Origin: Dipteris shenzhenensis
Lineage: Eukaryota > Polypodiophyta > Polypodiopsida > Gleicheniales
DNA: 64,000 nt
Reading direction: 5' to 3' (one strand)
Assembly: GCA_047967505.1 (NCBI GenBank)
Contig: CM106540.1
Shown here piece after piece: positions 55,860 through 64,000 of this stretch. The notes beneath the pieces were generated by a model. The model worked only from the letters and a program-made list of their open reading frames with translations, did not search any database and was not told the origin of the DNA. How positions within the stretch are numbered: the first letter of the stretch is position 1; every line of letters begins with the position of its first letter. The position numbers were made by a program, and so were the translations under genes.

Positions 55860-56700
55860 CAAAAAGCTGATTCTCCAAAGAACTTCCACTGTACAAATGT
55901 CCTTGCTTGGCTTCTCCATTGTTTGGAACAGATGCAGGCAATAGCACAAGGGGGTCTCGATGAGAATATAAGTCCCAGGATCGATTTGAGCTCCTGATTG
56001 AATCAGAAAACGGACTAGACAATGTTCAAACTCTGCAAAAACTATGTTCATAATCTTTGCATTGTCCAAATATATGTGCCTCAGGTATGACCAAAAGGTT
56101 AGTTACGGGCCCTGCATCATCCATGCATCAGAAAACAATCCTTCAAAAAACCCATGAAACTGTGATCCTTCTTGCTTCTGTCAACTGGCAATGAGACCCA
56201 CTTACACAAGCCTCAAACAGAAACCCTAATCTAGCTAACTTTGAAGAAGAATGTTTCTAGCGTACCTTTAGTGTACAGTTCCCTGACAACATTTCCAGTA
56301 ACAGTATCCCACACGCATACACAACCATCTTCTGAACCAGATGCTAGACACCTTCCATCAAAATTGATAGCTAAAGCTGTAACTGGGGACCCGTTTGGAA
56401 TGCCACAACAAGTGTTTATATTTTATAATGAGGAACCTGTTTAAGCCTACACGCCTAATAACTAGAAGCATGCAGGAAAATACAATGTAGTGCTCATGCC
56501 AGCTTCACCTGTGAGTGAGAAATTCGGGGAAAAGACCACTAATATCAATATTAGATACACATAATGGCCATTGATTCACAACTCGAACAAATATTTTCCC
56601 ATCCGTTGTCCCAGCATACAATGACTACTCATTGAGATGTAAAACAAGGGAATTGATTGCTGACTGCAGTTGAATCGACTGCAAGAGCTTCCTGGGCCCC
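55860..56700 (-). pseudogene. exon relics of a WD40-repeat gene (WDR18/IPI3/RID3-like)
   Basis: On the minus strand 56509-56690 reads SAINSLVLHLNE, stop, SLYAGTTDGKIFVRVVNQWP, a WD40 blade. 56266-56382 reads TALAINFDGRCLASGSEDG then VCVWDTVTGNVVREL, a second blade with the WD ending. That exon is bounded by CAG at 56383-56385 and GTACGC at 56260-56265, good splice sites. A further stretch, PLVLLPASVPNNGEAK near 55920-55970, could be the next exon. The order fits the C-terminal half of ribosome-biogenesis WD40 proteins such as WDR18, but WD40 repeats are hard to tell apart by eye. The TAG in the first exon and the missing rest of the gene indicate a relic. Confidence 0.55.
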
Positions 56701-56964
56701 AATCCCCAAACCTACAAATGCAGTTGCATCAAATGTCTCAATTCATAATCTGGACCATATCACACTCCTACTGTGTAAAACATTATGGAAGAAAAGGGAA
56801 ATGCATACATGGAGCAAGAAAGTGATCAATTATCTAATCCTGAGTAGCCAAACAAACCTACCAATCATATTTGAGCTGATACAACCACTAAGCATATAAC
56901 AGAGTGAAAGGAAAGCTGGATCACCCTGGTTATTTGCAACGAGAATAAAAATACATCATAATAT

Positions 56965-57760
56965 TGTTGGAATGGTCACCTCCCCATCTGTAAGCCCCCA
57001 AATGAGGAGAGCGTGGGGGAGGGAGACCTAGGGCAGGATGTGCCTAAGAGAGAAGAGAGGGAGCTGCCACATGGGCAGCACCTCACATCAAAGAGACCAG
57101 CATGGCTGCAACAGACAGAACCTGTGGAAGGAGTATAAGGCAGGGACAGCAAGTCCTGGGTCAAACCTAGCAGGAGGTCAGTCAGGGGCAGCAGATATGG
57201 CGTGGGATTGCACAGACAAAGGTGCCTATGTGCAGGGCATCTGTGTGTAGATGGACAGCCTGCAACAAAGCCTACAGGTCGCGCAACCATGGAAGGGAGC
57301 AGCAGCACCTGGGTACCCTGGCTGAGGCTGGTGGGTCTGCTTGGAGCCAGCAGATCAGGCCTGAAGATGGGCTGGCCAGGGAGGCTGCCCGTGGAACAAA
57401 GGCTGAAAAAGGGCCTAGAAAAGACCCTTATACAGGGCCCTGGTTGGGCTGGTAGGGGCAGCCAACCAGGTCGGTTTCTCAGGGCAGGAAGAACTGACCA
57501 GGTTGGCCAAATCTAGGGGCCTGGGTCGGTAGGTTTTGCCATTCCCTTGGGGCCTATAAAAGCAGAGGCCTCGGGCCTCATTTCATATCCAGTAACCAGT
57601 AGTTCCAGGGCAGAAAGGAGCAACAAGAAGCCTACTCTCTGGGCCTATCTACACGAGGTGAGAGAGTGCAACAAGGGCTCTCAACTTTCTTCTCATCCTC
57701 TTGCATGTGGGCATCTGCATAGATGTTAGACATCAAGACATAAGCTACAACATCCTTTTG
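56965..57760 (+). repeat. LTR-like sequence (candidate solo LTR)
   Basis: Begins TGTTGGAATGGTCACC, followed by CTGTAAGCCCCCAAATGAGG, which resembles the start of the D and C LTRs (TTGTAAGCCCCCCCATATGAGG). GC-rich middle, TATA box CCTATAAAAGCAG at about 57547-57559. The right end is uncertain (candidates near 57742 or 57758) and no TSD was found. Confidence 0.45.
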
Positions 57761-57779
57761 ATCTAATTGCAGTGCATGT

Positions 57780-58760
57780 TCAAAGGCTTGTCTTTAAAGT
57801 TCCACATGACCCATTTTTTACAAGCCCCCAGCACAGTGTGTTACACCACAAGATTAGGAAAGAAAGGCTTCTTCTTAACCATAGCTACCACATCATATGG
57901 AGACACACCCTCAAGTTGTATCTATTTGATCAAAATTCCTCGCAGAGCCCCTCATCAACATATCCTACAATTAATGCAAGCCATGAGATCTATCGCTTTC
58001 CAAACCCTCTCTAACAATGCATGTATTTCTTGATCGTTATCTATAGCTCCTATGTTGCCACAAGCTTTGAAGCTGCAAAGAAATGCGATCATAGTTGAAG
58101 AGACACCACCAAGTTGCATCTGTTTGAAACACTCCAGTGCTTCCTCACCAAGACCATGCTTGGTATAACCAGCCATTAGTGCAGTCCACAAGACATCTAA
58201 AAATGAAAGCCTATCAAACAGGTCCTATGCTTTTGCAAGAAACCACAATTGTCATACATATGTACCAAGGCACTGCCAATAAAAAGATCTGTTACTGACT
58301 CCTTTTTGGTAATCTCAACGTGTGTTCTTGGCCTTTGTCTATTGCTCCTATGCTGCCATAAGCTTTCAAGCTGCAAACAAATGTGACAGTAGTTGGAGAC
58401 ACATCCTCCTATTGCATATGTTGTATGCAAAAAAACATTTGCATTCACCCCATCTGGAACAATTCTATTCTCTGCCTTCCACTTTAGATAGTCCTGTCAC
58501 GAGAATACGGCAAAGCCCCTACCATTTTGTCCAATAGTGCATCATTAATAGTCTCTATCAGCATAATCAAAGCTGCAATGCTAACACAAAGAATATGGCA
58601 CTCTGCATCATTGTCTTGGAATTACCCACCATTTTTTGCTAATGATAATCTTTTGACAACTTGAAAACTTTAACTTATCCCTACGCATGGCCTCTTCTGC
58701 CTAAGCTACGTGACCATCTCTGCAGGAGCCTGAAAACAGAACTTGAAGTGGTTGGCTCTT
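57780..58760 (-). pseudogene. second PPR gene, decayed fragment
   Basis: Minus-strand pieces in alternating frames: QLESLWQHRSNRQRP out of frame, then TDLFIGSALVHMYDNCGFLQK, then WTALMAGYTKHGLGEEALECFKQMQ and CSFKACGNIGAIDNDQEIHA (57955-58191), then weak similarity to about 57780. The phrases follow the PLS-class pattern (SALVHMY, W-ALMAGY, EALECF, FKACG) but differ from the gene at 16.2-18.8 kb, so this is another subfamily. At least two frameshifts and stops. No start or end is recognisable. Confidence 0.75.
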
Positions 58761-58975
58761 AGAAAGACTCATCCAGCTCTCGATCGTTGTATGTTTGATC
58801 TCCATTTATAGGAGGCCAACTACCGTCTATGACAATGATATTTTTAAGCCTTGGGGAGTAGTGGCTCCAAAAAACGGAGCATGGCTAAGTCAGTTCTAGG
58901 ATTTGCGTGATTTTTTGAGTAGTAGATGATTTCCATAGAAATTAACACCAAAATGATTGATTGATCTTTGGCAAA
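58761..58975. other. intergenic, nothing recognised
   Basis: No element or coding signal was seen between the PPR relic and the Ser-rich frame. Confidence 0.35.
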
Positions 58976-59200
58976 TTATCGTAGATCTCCTCTGGCAGAC
59001 CGTATCTCCTCCGGTGAAATGGATACCCTTCTCCTCCCATAAAACTTCACAAGTTTGCAAGAAGACGATGCCTTCCAATTAATGTTCGACGATGAGGGCA
59101 AGAAGGAATAGCCATGGAATGGCACTGAAATTGGTGAAGCTGAGAGAGGAGAGGGGTTCCCATGGCGACAAAGTGAGGAGTGGGAAAGAATCGAGAGCAA
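58976..59200 (-). CDS. small Ser-rich frame, possible transit-peptide exon
   Basis: A 74-residue frame rich in Ser and His with few acidic residues, then a basic stretch KLVKFYGRRRVSISPEE. The composition fits the first exon of a chloroplast-targeted protein, but no mature domain follows and chance cannot be ruled out. It lies just downstream of the aquaporin relic on the same strand. Confidence 0.2.
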   Translation of the reverse strand: MLSILSHSSLCRHGNPSPLSASPISVPFHGYSFLPSSSNINWKASSSCKLVKFYGRRRVSISPEEIRSARGDLR

Positions 59201-59348
59201 GCAACAGAAGATGTGGGGATGTGAGCTGAGAGAGATGGTAGAGATCGATGGTTGAAGAGAGAAAGACGAAGATGAGGATGAAACAAAATCTACAGAACTT
59301 TAATAAATCCTCTGCCAAAATTTGCAATCTATACAATAATGATTGGGC

Positions 59349-59654
59349 TTACCAAATGCATGATCGTTTAGAACTTGTCGGTCGATCTTCAATGTGCTTT
59401 CGCTTCTTATTTTCTGGTAGCCGAATGAGATTGTAGGACCATGCTCCTGCAAGAGCACCCAAAATCGGGGCAACTACATACAACCATAGGCTCTTCAAGT
59501 TGTAGGCTGCCACCGCTGGTCGGGGGCGACTACATACAACCATAGGCTCTTCAAGTTGTTGGCTGCAACCGCTGGTCTTATTGACCTAATGTTGAGATAT
59601 CGAGCTCCACTCGCGATATGCCAAGGTGACCGTTGTGCATTTATGTCACCGACT
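59349..59654 (-). pseudogene. aquaporin (NIP-like) last exon, decayed
   Basis: Aquaporins form water and small-solute pores in membranes. On the minus strand the frame reads a loop-E-like segment (GARYLNIRSIRPAVAANNLKSL), then the sixth membrane helix LWLYVVAPILGALAGAWSYNLI, then a charged tail. In working aquaporins loop E carries NPA; here the Pro and Ala are gone (NI-RS). A 56-bp tandem duplication (59467-59522 and 59523-59578) puts the two halves out of frame. The upstream part is cut at 59655 by the LTR of element I. It is a dead fragment. Confidence 0.68.
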
Positions 59655-59941
59655 TGTTAGCTACATATGCGGTTGGTACACCGCCCACGAATAATAGCTG
59701 GATGATAGCTATCCTTATCTACACTAGTTCGTGGCTCAGTTAGTATGCCACCTTAGTTAGTTGAGTTTGGTTTGAGACCCACATATAGGGTTCTTCTATT
59801 TCTTTGTACTAGAGTTCTTTTGGCTTTCACAACTAAGAAGAGGAAAACTGTTTTTAGCCTCCACCTTTGTGTGTATTCCCCCATTGTGCTTGTGAGAAAG
59901 CCTCAAGTGAGACTCCTTCCCTCTCTCCCACTATCTTCACA
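59655..59941 (+). repeat. 5' LTR of element I (287 bp)
   Basis: Begins TGTTAGCTACATATGC and ends CTATCTTCACA. TATA-like CATATAGGG near 59781. Confidence 0.85.
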
Positions 59942-59956
59942 TGGTATCAGAGCCTT
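59942..59956 (+). other. tRNA primer binding site of element I
   Basis: TGGTATCAGAGCCTT directly after the LTR, matching initiator-Met tRNA. Confidence 0.93.
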
Positions 59957-60483
59957 GTTCATGGTAAGGAGCTCAAGAAAGCAAACCAAGTTCGCAGTGT
60001 CCTGGTAAGAGGACCAGTGTTGCTTTCCCTTTTCGAGTTTGGGAGCAAATCTCTGCAGGTAGCACAGCCGGAAGTGCAAGAGTGCACTGTCTCAGATTGA
60101 GACGCCTTCGCGGTGTGGCAAGAGGGCATTATATGCTGCGGGCAAGGGCGAAGCCCATGGTGACTTAATTTTTCTGATTCGAGGTCATTTCGGGGCCCAT
60201 TTTAGAGGCGGAAGTTCTCCGCAGGCACTCAGAAAAAGGCCCTGTTTTTGCTGTGCGACCACTGTTCTGCAGGTCGGTCAAAAGTTGCCACAGAAATTGC
60301 ATCGTATGCCTATGCGCAGAGATATTGGGAGTTGCAGAATCATCCTTATTGCCTATTGATGCAAAATCGTCACTAGGAAGTGACTATGTGGTCAAAAACC
60401 ACTTTCATCAGGTTTGCAGATTTGCCCTTGTGAGGCAGAAGCTGTGTTTTTTGCAGTGACAGAATATTTTGCAGTGTTCTGTA

Positions 60484-61045
60484 ATGGCGTCTGATTCTCT
60501 TTCACAGATTGTCACTGAAAAGCTTGACAAGAACAACTTCCAAGCATGGAAGTTTAGAATGACAAATTTCCTTATGGGAAAAGGCTACTGGGAGTTCATT
60601 ACAGGTAATGAAAAAGAACCAGTTCTTCCTAATGTTCCCAATCAACAGGAAATGCATGCATTGAAAGGATGGCATGAGAGAGCCAGAAAAGTTATGTACT
60701 GGCTGTCTATCAGTATTTCAGATTCAATGATTGTGCATATTCAGGATGCAAGTACGCCAAAGGTGGCATGGGATACTTTGGCTAAAATGTACAGCACAAA
60801 TATGCAGGCCAGGAAAATGCAGCTCAAGCAAGAGCTGCACAATGTGCAGAGAGAAAATATGAGCATCAATGACTACCACATGAAGGTGAAGAAAATTGCG
60901 GATGCACTTGCTTCCATTGGGTTGCCAATGGATGATGATGATGTTCTGTGAACTTGAATGGTCTAGGAAAGGATTATTCACAGTTCGGACATCCATTGCC
61001 ATCCGTGAAAACTTTCCTGATTTTGAGGAGGGCAATGAGATAGAA
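60484..61045 (+). pseudogene. copia gag N-terminal half (element I)
   Basis: ATG 60484 opens 155 codons: EKLDKNNFQAWKFRMTNFL, then WHERARKVMYWLSISIS, then AWDTLAKMYSTNMQARKMQL, the typical gag start, middle and YSTN block of the UBN2 family. A TGA at 60949-60951 ends the frame. The sequence then continues in shifted frames with NLNGLGKDYSQF and RTSIAIRENFPDFEE before it is cut off. No zinc knuckle or pol follows. Confidence 0.88.
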
Positions 61046-61154
61046 GAAATTTCCAAGAAATATTAAAAGATCTTTGGAACAAAATAAATACATCATATGG
61101 AGAATATAGCAAGATAACATATGGAAAACACGAACACCATATAAAAGGACAATT
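61046..61154. other. junction between element I and gene H
   Basis: Gag similarity of I ends near 61045 and the H frame ends at 61155, so about 110 bp of AT-rich sequence separates the two. It could contain the 3' end signals of H, which reads toward it. Confidence 0.4.
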
Positions 61155-61355
61155 TCAAGGACCTGTTGCTTCCTCTTCTGTTTCCCAAAACTTTGAAGCG
61201 TGTTTTTGTAAATGCTGACGCTGCTCTTCATTGAAGGGTTGAAGCTCTTTTTGTCCTGGTATGGTATCAGTTTCTTTATCCCCTCCACCTTCAATTGTAT
61301 CATCTTCTTTTGGCACCCCCTCTATTGCCAATATTGGTTCTTGCAAGCCAACCCA
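61155..61355 (-). pseudogene. in-frame extension of gene H beyond its TAA
   Basis: After the TAA at 61356-61358 the same minus-strand frame stays open for about 67 codons, rich in Glu and Gln (for example EEQRQHLQKHASKFWE). Such a long polar extension suggests that the TAA may be a late nonsense change. It may also be 3' untranslated sequence. Confidence 0.4.
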
Positions 61356-63629
61356 TTATCGAATTTCATGATTACTGTAAGCATACGTGCAACATATACT
61401 TTCAACCTTTGCCAAATCCTCATAAGTCTCAACAGCTGAAACAACACGCCTCTTACAAGAAAGAGACTCTATTGCAGCAAGGCCCTCAGAGAACAAGTCC
61501 AATACATACTCATCTTCTCGACAGAAACCCATGATCATGTCTTTCATGATACTTGAACGTTTTCTTTTCAAGGACAATTCAATGTCAAATTCATCATCAT
61601 CATCCTCGTCATCATCATACTCATCACTTGATTCTTCTGCACAACTTGATTTTTCATATTTTTCATCTGCAACATATATTGATGGCTTACATTGTGCATT
61701 GGTATAGCGCTCAATATCGTTGAAATGCTTTTCCTTGCTTACCAATACACAGGCAATTAAGCCATCCATAGATCCTGTGACAAATATATCTGCAGTTTCA
61801 AAATTAAGGCAACCGAAGTGTATTTTATATTGTCCGCATGTCTTATTTAATGCATTCTTCAAACATGATACATGATCCATGGTCAAGAAAACCACAAGAA
61901 GGAATTGCACTGGGGGAGAAGCGATTGTCATCAAGCTTTTCAACAAACACTCAAAGCGATCCTCATTCCAATTTCTACTTCTGCTTGATCCATACATTAC
62001 ATCCAAAAAGACAACCCCTTTTGCCATTGGCTCTTGGTACACATTATGTATAAATTCCATTCCCTCCATGTTTGAACCAATTGTGTAGAACCTCCAAGGT
62101 CGGGTGGAATTCGGTCCATGACTTGCACCTTCACTTTGTCCCATAATCCACCTCAGATACCCCTTTGCAGCATCAGGCAATGGTGGAGTTTCCTTGCCCT
62201 GTTGAAGCTTCACTTTTAACCATGAGTCAGAGCAACCATGAATCTGATGATACAATTCTAGAGTAATTTTAAAATGTAATCTACACTCATCGCAATTTTT
62301 TAACATTAAAGAAGGCCGTTCTGCGGATATAAACATATAAAGTTCTTCTTGTAGTGCAGCATCTCTCTTGATCTGCATAGCTCGTCCTTCAATATCAGGA
62401 ATCATGGCATCAGTCTTTGTTTTAGCTATGACTACTCTACCTTCCTTAATGTCATTTTTAATTTGACCAATTTGATCATCACTCAATCCATGCAAGCATC
62501 TATACATTGAGACTGTGGGTTGGCTACGGCATTTTCCATCTTGTGAATATTTGCCTGCAATGTAATCCCCAAGGATGGAGATCCAACCATCATAAATGGC
62601 ATCGCTTGTAATTATCATATGTACATCCTTTGTGGCAAAGCTATTGCCCAATGTTACCTTGCCAGTGTCAATGAAAGCCTGCAAAATATATGAATCCATT
62701 AGAATGCTGCAATAATCACGAAAACCGACTTGTAAAAAATGATTCATAATTAAAATCTGTACTTACATCCCAATTTTCACGATCTGGATGTCCTTTTGCA
62801 AGCCCTTGTTGTGCTTTCTTGGGTCTGTTAAAGAGAATCCATTGTCCCCTCACCTGCTTAAGTATATCAATGTATGGAGATTGTCTCAAGATATTTTGAG
62901 ACTCCAGGTTTGCCATCTTTGATATCTCCACACAAAAGTGTGCGGGACAATTCACTACAATCCTCACTTGGCGGGTGCGGTAGTAGTTCTTTCTTTGGGC
63001 CGTGCTGTTATCATCATTAGATGTGAATATTTTAGCAGCATATATTGAATGTTGTCCAGATAGTATCCAGTAGTGCCACTTGGTTAAATCCTTTTTATCT
63101 ACCCTTTCCAGGGGCTTCTTTGTTTCAGGATTGAAAGGCATTAAATCCGCTACAGCAGCAGGAGGCCTAGAGTTATAACCGAAGTCTGCAGCAAGCTTCT
63201 CCACATGCTCTTTGTTCAGCCCTCTATATACATAGCTTGGAGGAGCTTTTTGACATCTTGTAACTGGAATTGAAAATGTTGCATGCAACCCGAATGGGTA
63301 GTATTTTTCATATTCCACCAAGCCTGATGGTTTCTTTTGCCTTTTTTTCCTATGATCTTTCCACTTGGCTCCAATTCACTACCATTGCTTCTTTCCACAA
63401 CTGCTAGCATACCCTCTGGAGGTATTCCTTCTTGTGGTACATCAACTATAGTTAGCTTTCCTTTCTTTGCCCCTTCTCCGCTACCACCTGGTCCTTGAAC
63501 CACAGTCGATTTTCCTTTCTTTGTTCCTTCCCCACTATCTTCCCCACTCTTACGATTCTTTAATGTTGCTGAAACTTTGCGATATGATTCAATGATTGTT
63601 GTCACTGTGTCAATTTCATTTCCGGCCAA
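61356..63629 (-). CDS. gene H: ParB/sulfiredoxin-like domain protein with one intron
   Basis: Minus strand. Exon 1 (63629-62767) starts with a Gly/Lys-rich region with two KKGKxTxV repeats. A one-base indel in the run of seven A (plus 63342-63348) shifts the frame. It then shows YVYRGLNKEHVEKLAADFG, a Pro-rich turn and HYWILSGQHSIYAAKI, followed by VRIVVNCP. This order (RGLN-HV-LA, then GQH-AA) resembles the ParB/sulfiredoxin nuclease fold. Next comes EISKMANLESQNI and ILKQVRGQWILF. Exon 2 (62678-61356, about 440 codons) has LHGLSDDQIGQI, a possible CDEC metal site, WIMGQSEG, VFLDVMYGSSRSRNWNEDRFECL, a run of Asp and Glu near 61590-61625, and a basic KRKR motif. Function unknown. No ATG is seen before 63629 (the frame opens at TTG), so the true start is upstream, in or beyond the tandem array, or lost. 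Confidence 0.68.
62679..62766 (-). other. intron of gene H (88 bp)
   Basis: The donor GTAAGTAC and acceptor TATTTTGCAG are both canonical. Removal joins ...ENWD to AFIDTGKV... in frame, while the unspliced reading has unrelated sequence and stops. Confidence 0.82.
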
Positions 63630-64000
63630 TTCTTTTCAAAGCACCAGGTTTAGGGAGATTTGGCTGTGCAGCCAAATCTTTTCAAAGCACCAGGTTTAGG
63701 GAGATTTGGCCATGCGGACAAATCTTGCTAGCTTCTTTCTAATCACGAGGGTCTATGGAGATTTGGCTGTGCAGCCAAATCTTTTCAAAGCACCAAGGTT
63801 TGGTGAGATTTGTGTGTGGTCAAATCTTGCTAGCTTCTTTCTAATCATAAGGGTCTATGGAGATTTGGCCATGCGGCCAATTCTTTTCAAAGTATAGGTT
63901 TAGGAAGATTTGGCCATGTAGCCAAATCTTTTCAAAGCACCAGGTTTGGGGAGATTTGGCTGTGTAGCCAAATCTTTTCAAAGCACCAAGTTTTCAAAGC
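63625..64000 (+). repeat. minisatellite of GGTTTAGGGAGATTTGGC and CAAATCTTTTCAAAGCACCA blocks
   Basis: The blocks AAATCTTTTCAAAGCACCA, GGTTTAGGGAGATTTGG and TGTGCAGCCAAATC alternate about six times, with a longer variant (TTGCTAGCTTCTTTCTAATCA) at about 63725-63750 and 63826-63848. It runs off the window end. Confidence 0.9.

Larger units (their letters stand above)
59655..61045 (+). mobile_element. Ty1/copia element I: 5' LTR, primer site, leader, gag
   Basis: The 287-bp LTR is followed by an exact primer site, a leader of about 530 bp and gag. The element stops inside gag near 61045 and abuts the 3' side of gene H. The family differs from B, C/D and E. Confidence 0.9.

Noticed and set aside
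61155-63629. Bacterial contamination as source of the ParB-like gene
   Set aside because: A canonical intron and surrounding plant retrotransposons argue for native nuclear DNA.
1-64000. tRNA, rRNA or other structured RNA genes
   Set aside because: I looked for tRNA-like and rRNA blocks by eye and found none beyond the tRNA-complementary primer sites; a covariance-model search was not possible.

Overview
The window looks like nuclear DNA of a land plant, most likely a fern or another seed-free vascular plant. The evidence is several Ty1/copia retrotransposons primed by initiator-Met tRNA, an intronless PLS-class pentatricopeptide-repeat (PPR) gene of nearly identical units plus a second PPR remnant, a degenerate CCCTAAA telomere-type tract, and decayed WD40 and aquaporin exons. 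The placement is from recognition only; no search was run. Most of the window is transposable elements, satellites and decaying genes. Only the PPR gene, the gag and pol frames of one copia element and one ParB-like gene keep long open frames, and each of those carries at least one lesion.

Layout. 1-7.35 kb is a mosaic of three broken copia elements (A and B on +, C on -). 7.46-8.1 kb is a decayed unknown gene. 9.46-15.36 kb is a structurally complete copia element E with a perfect 5-bp target-site duplication (TSD). 16.2-18.8 kb is the PPR gene (minus strand). 19.93-22.46 kb is a complete non-coding LTR element J with a perfect TSD. 22.8-23.4 kb is a gag relic, 23.4-23.65 kb an interstitial telomeric tract, and 24.4-25.1 kb a pyrimidine tract. 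25.13-27.78 kb is copia D, the missing half of C. 28.8-29.24 kb is a foldback element and 31.0-31.25 kb a MITE with an 8-bp TSD. 32.8-36.75 kb is a decayed DUF7869-like gene G. 36.88-40.44 kb is a satellite with a three-monomer higher-order repeat. 41.4-42.95 kb is an extreme G-run array carrying a recurring palindrome. 43-47 kb holds short repeats. 47.4-49.1 and 51.9-52.3 kb are decayed unknown genes. 53.3-55.35 kb is copia fragment F. 55.86-56.7 kb holds WD40 exon relics, 56.97-57.76 kb an LTR-like sequence and 57.78-58.76 kb a PPR relic. 59.35-59.65 kb is an aquaporin relic cut by the LTR of copia element I (59.66-61.05 kb). 61.15-63.63 kb is gene H, with a ParB-like region and one intron, and 63.62-64.0 kb is a minisatellite that abuts its 5' end.

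How it fits together. There is no operon or pathway. The main story is structural. C (5' LTR plus gag, minus) and D (protease to 3' LTR, plus) are complementary halves of one family, oriented as expected if a single inversion of about 19.4 kb cut one element at the gag/protease boundary. E and J inserted with intact TSDs. The strongest candidates for under-described biology are the ParB-like gene H, the DUF7869-like gene G with a D-D-E-like layout, the palindrome-bearing G-run array and the trimeric satellite.
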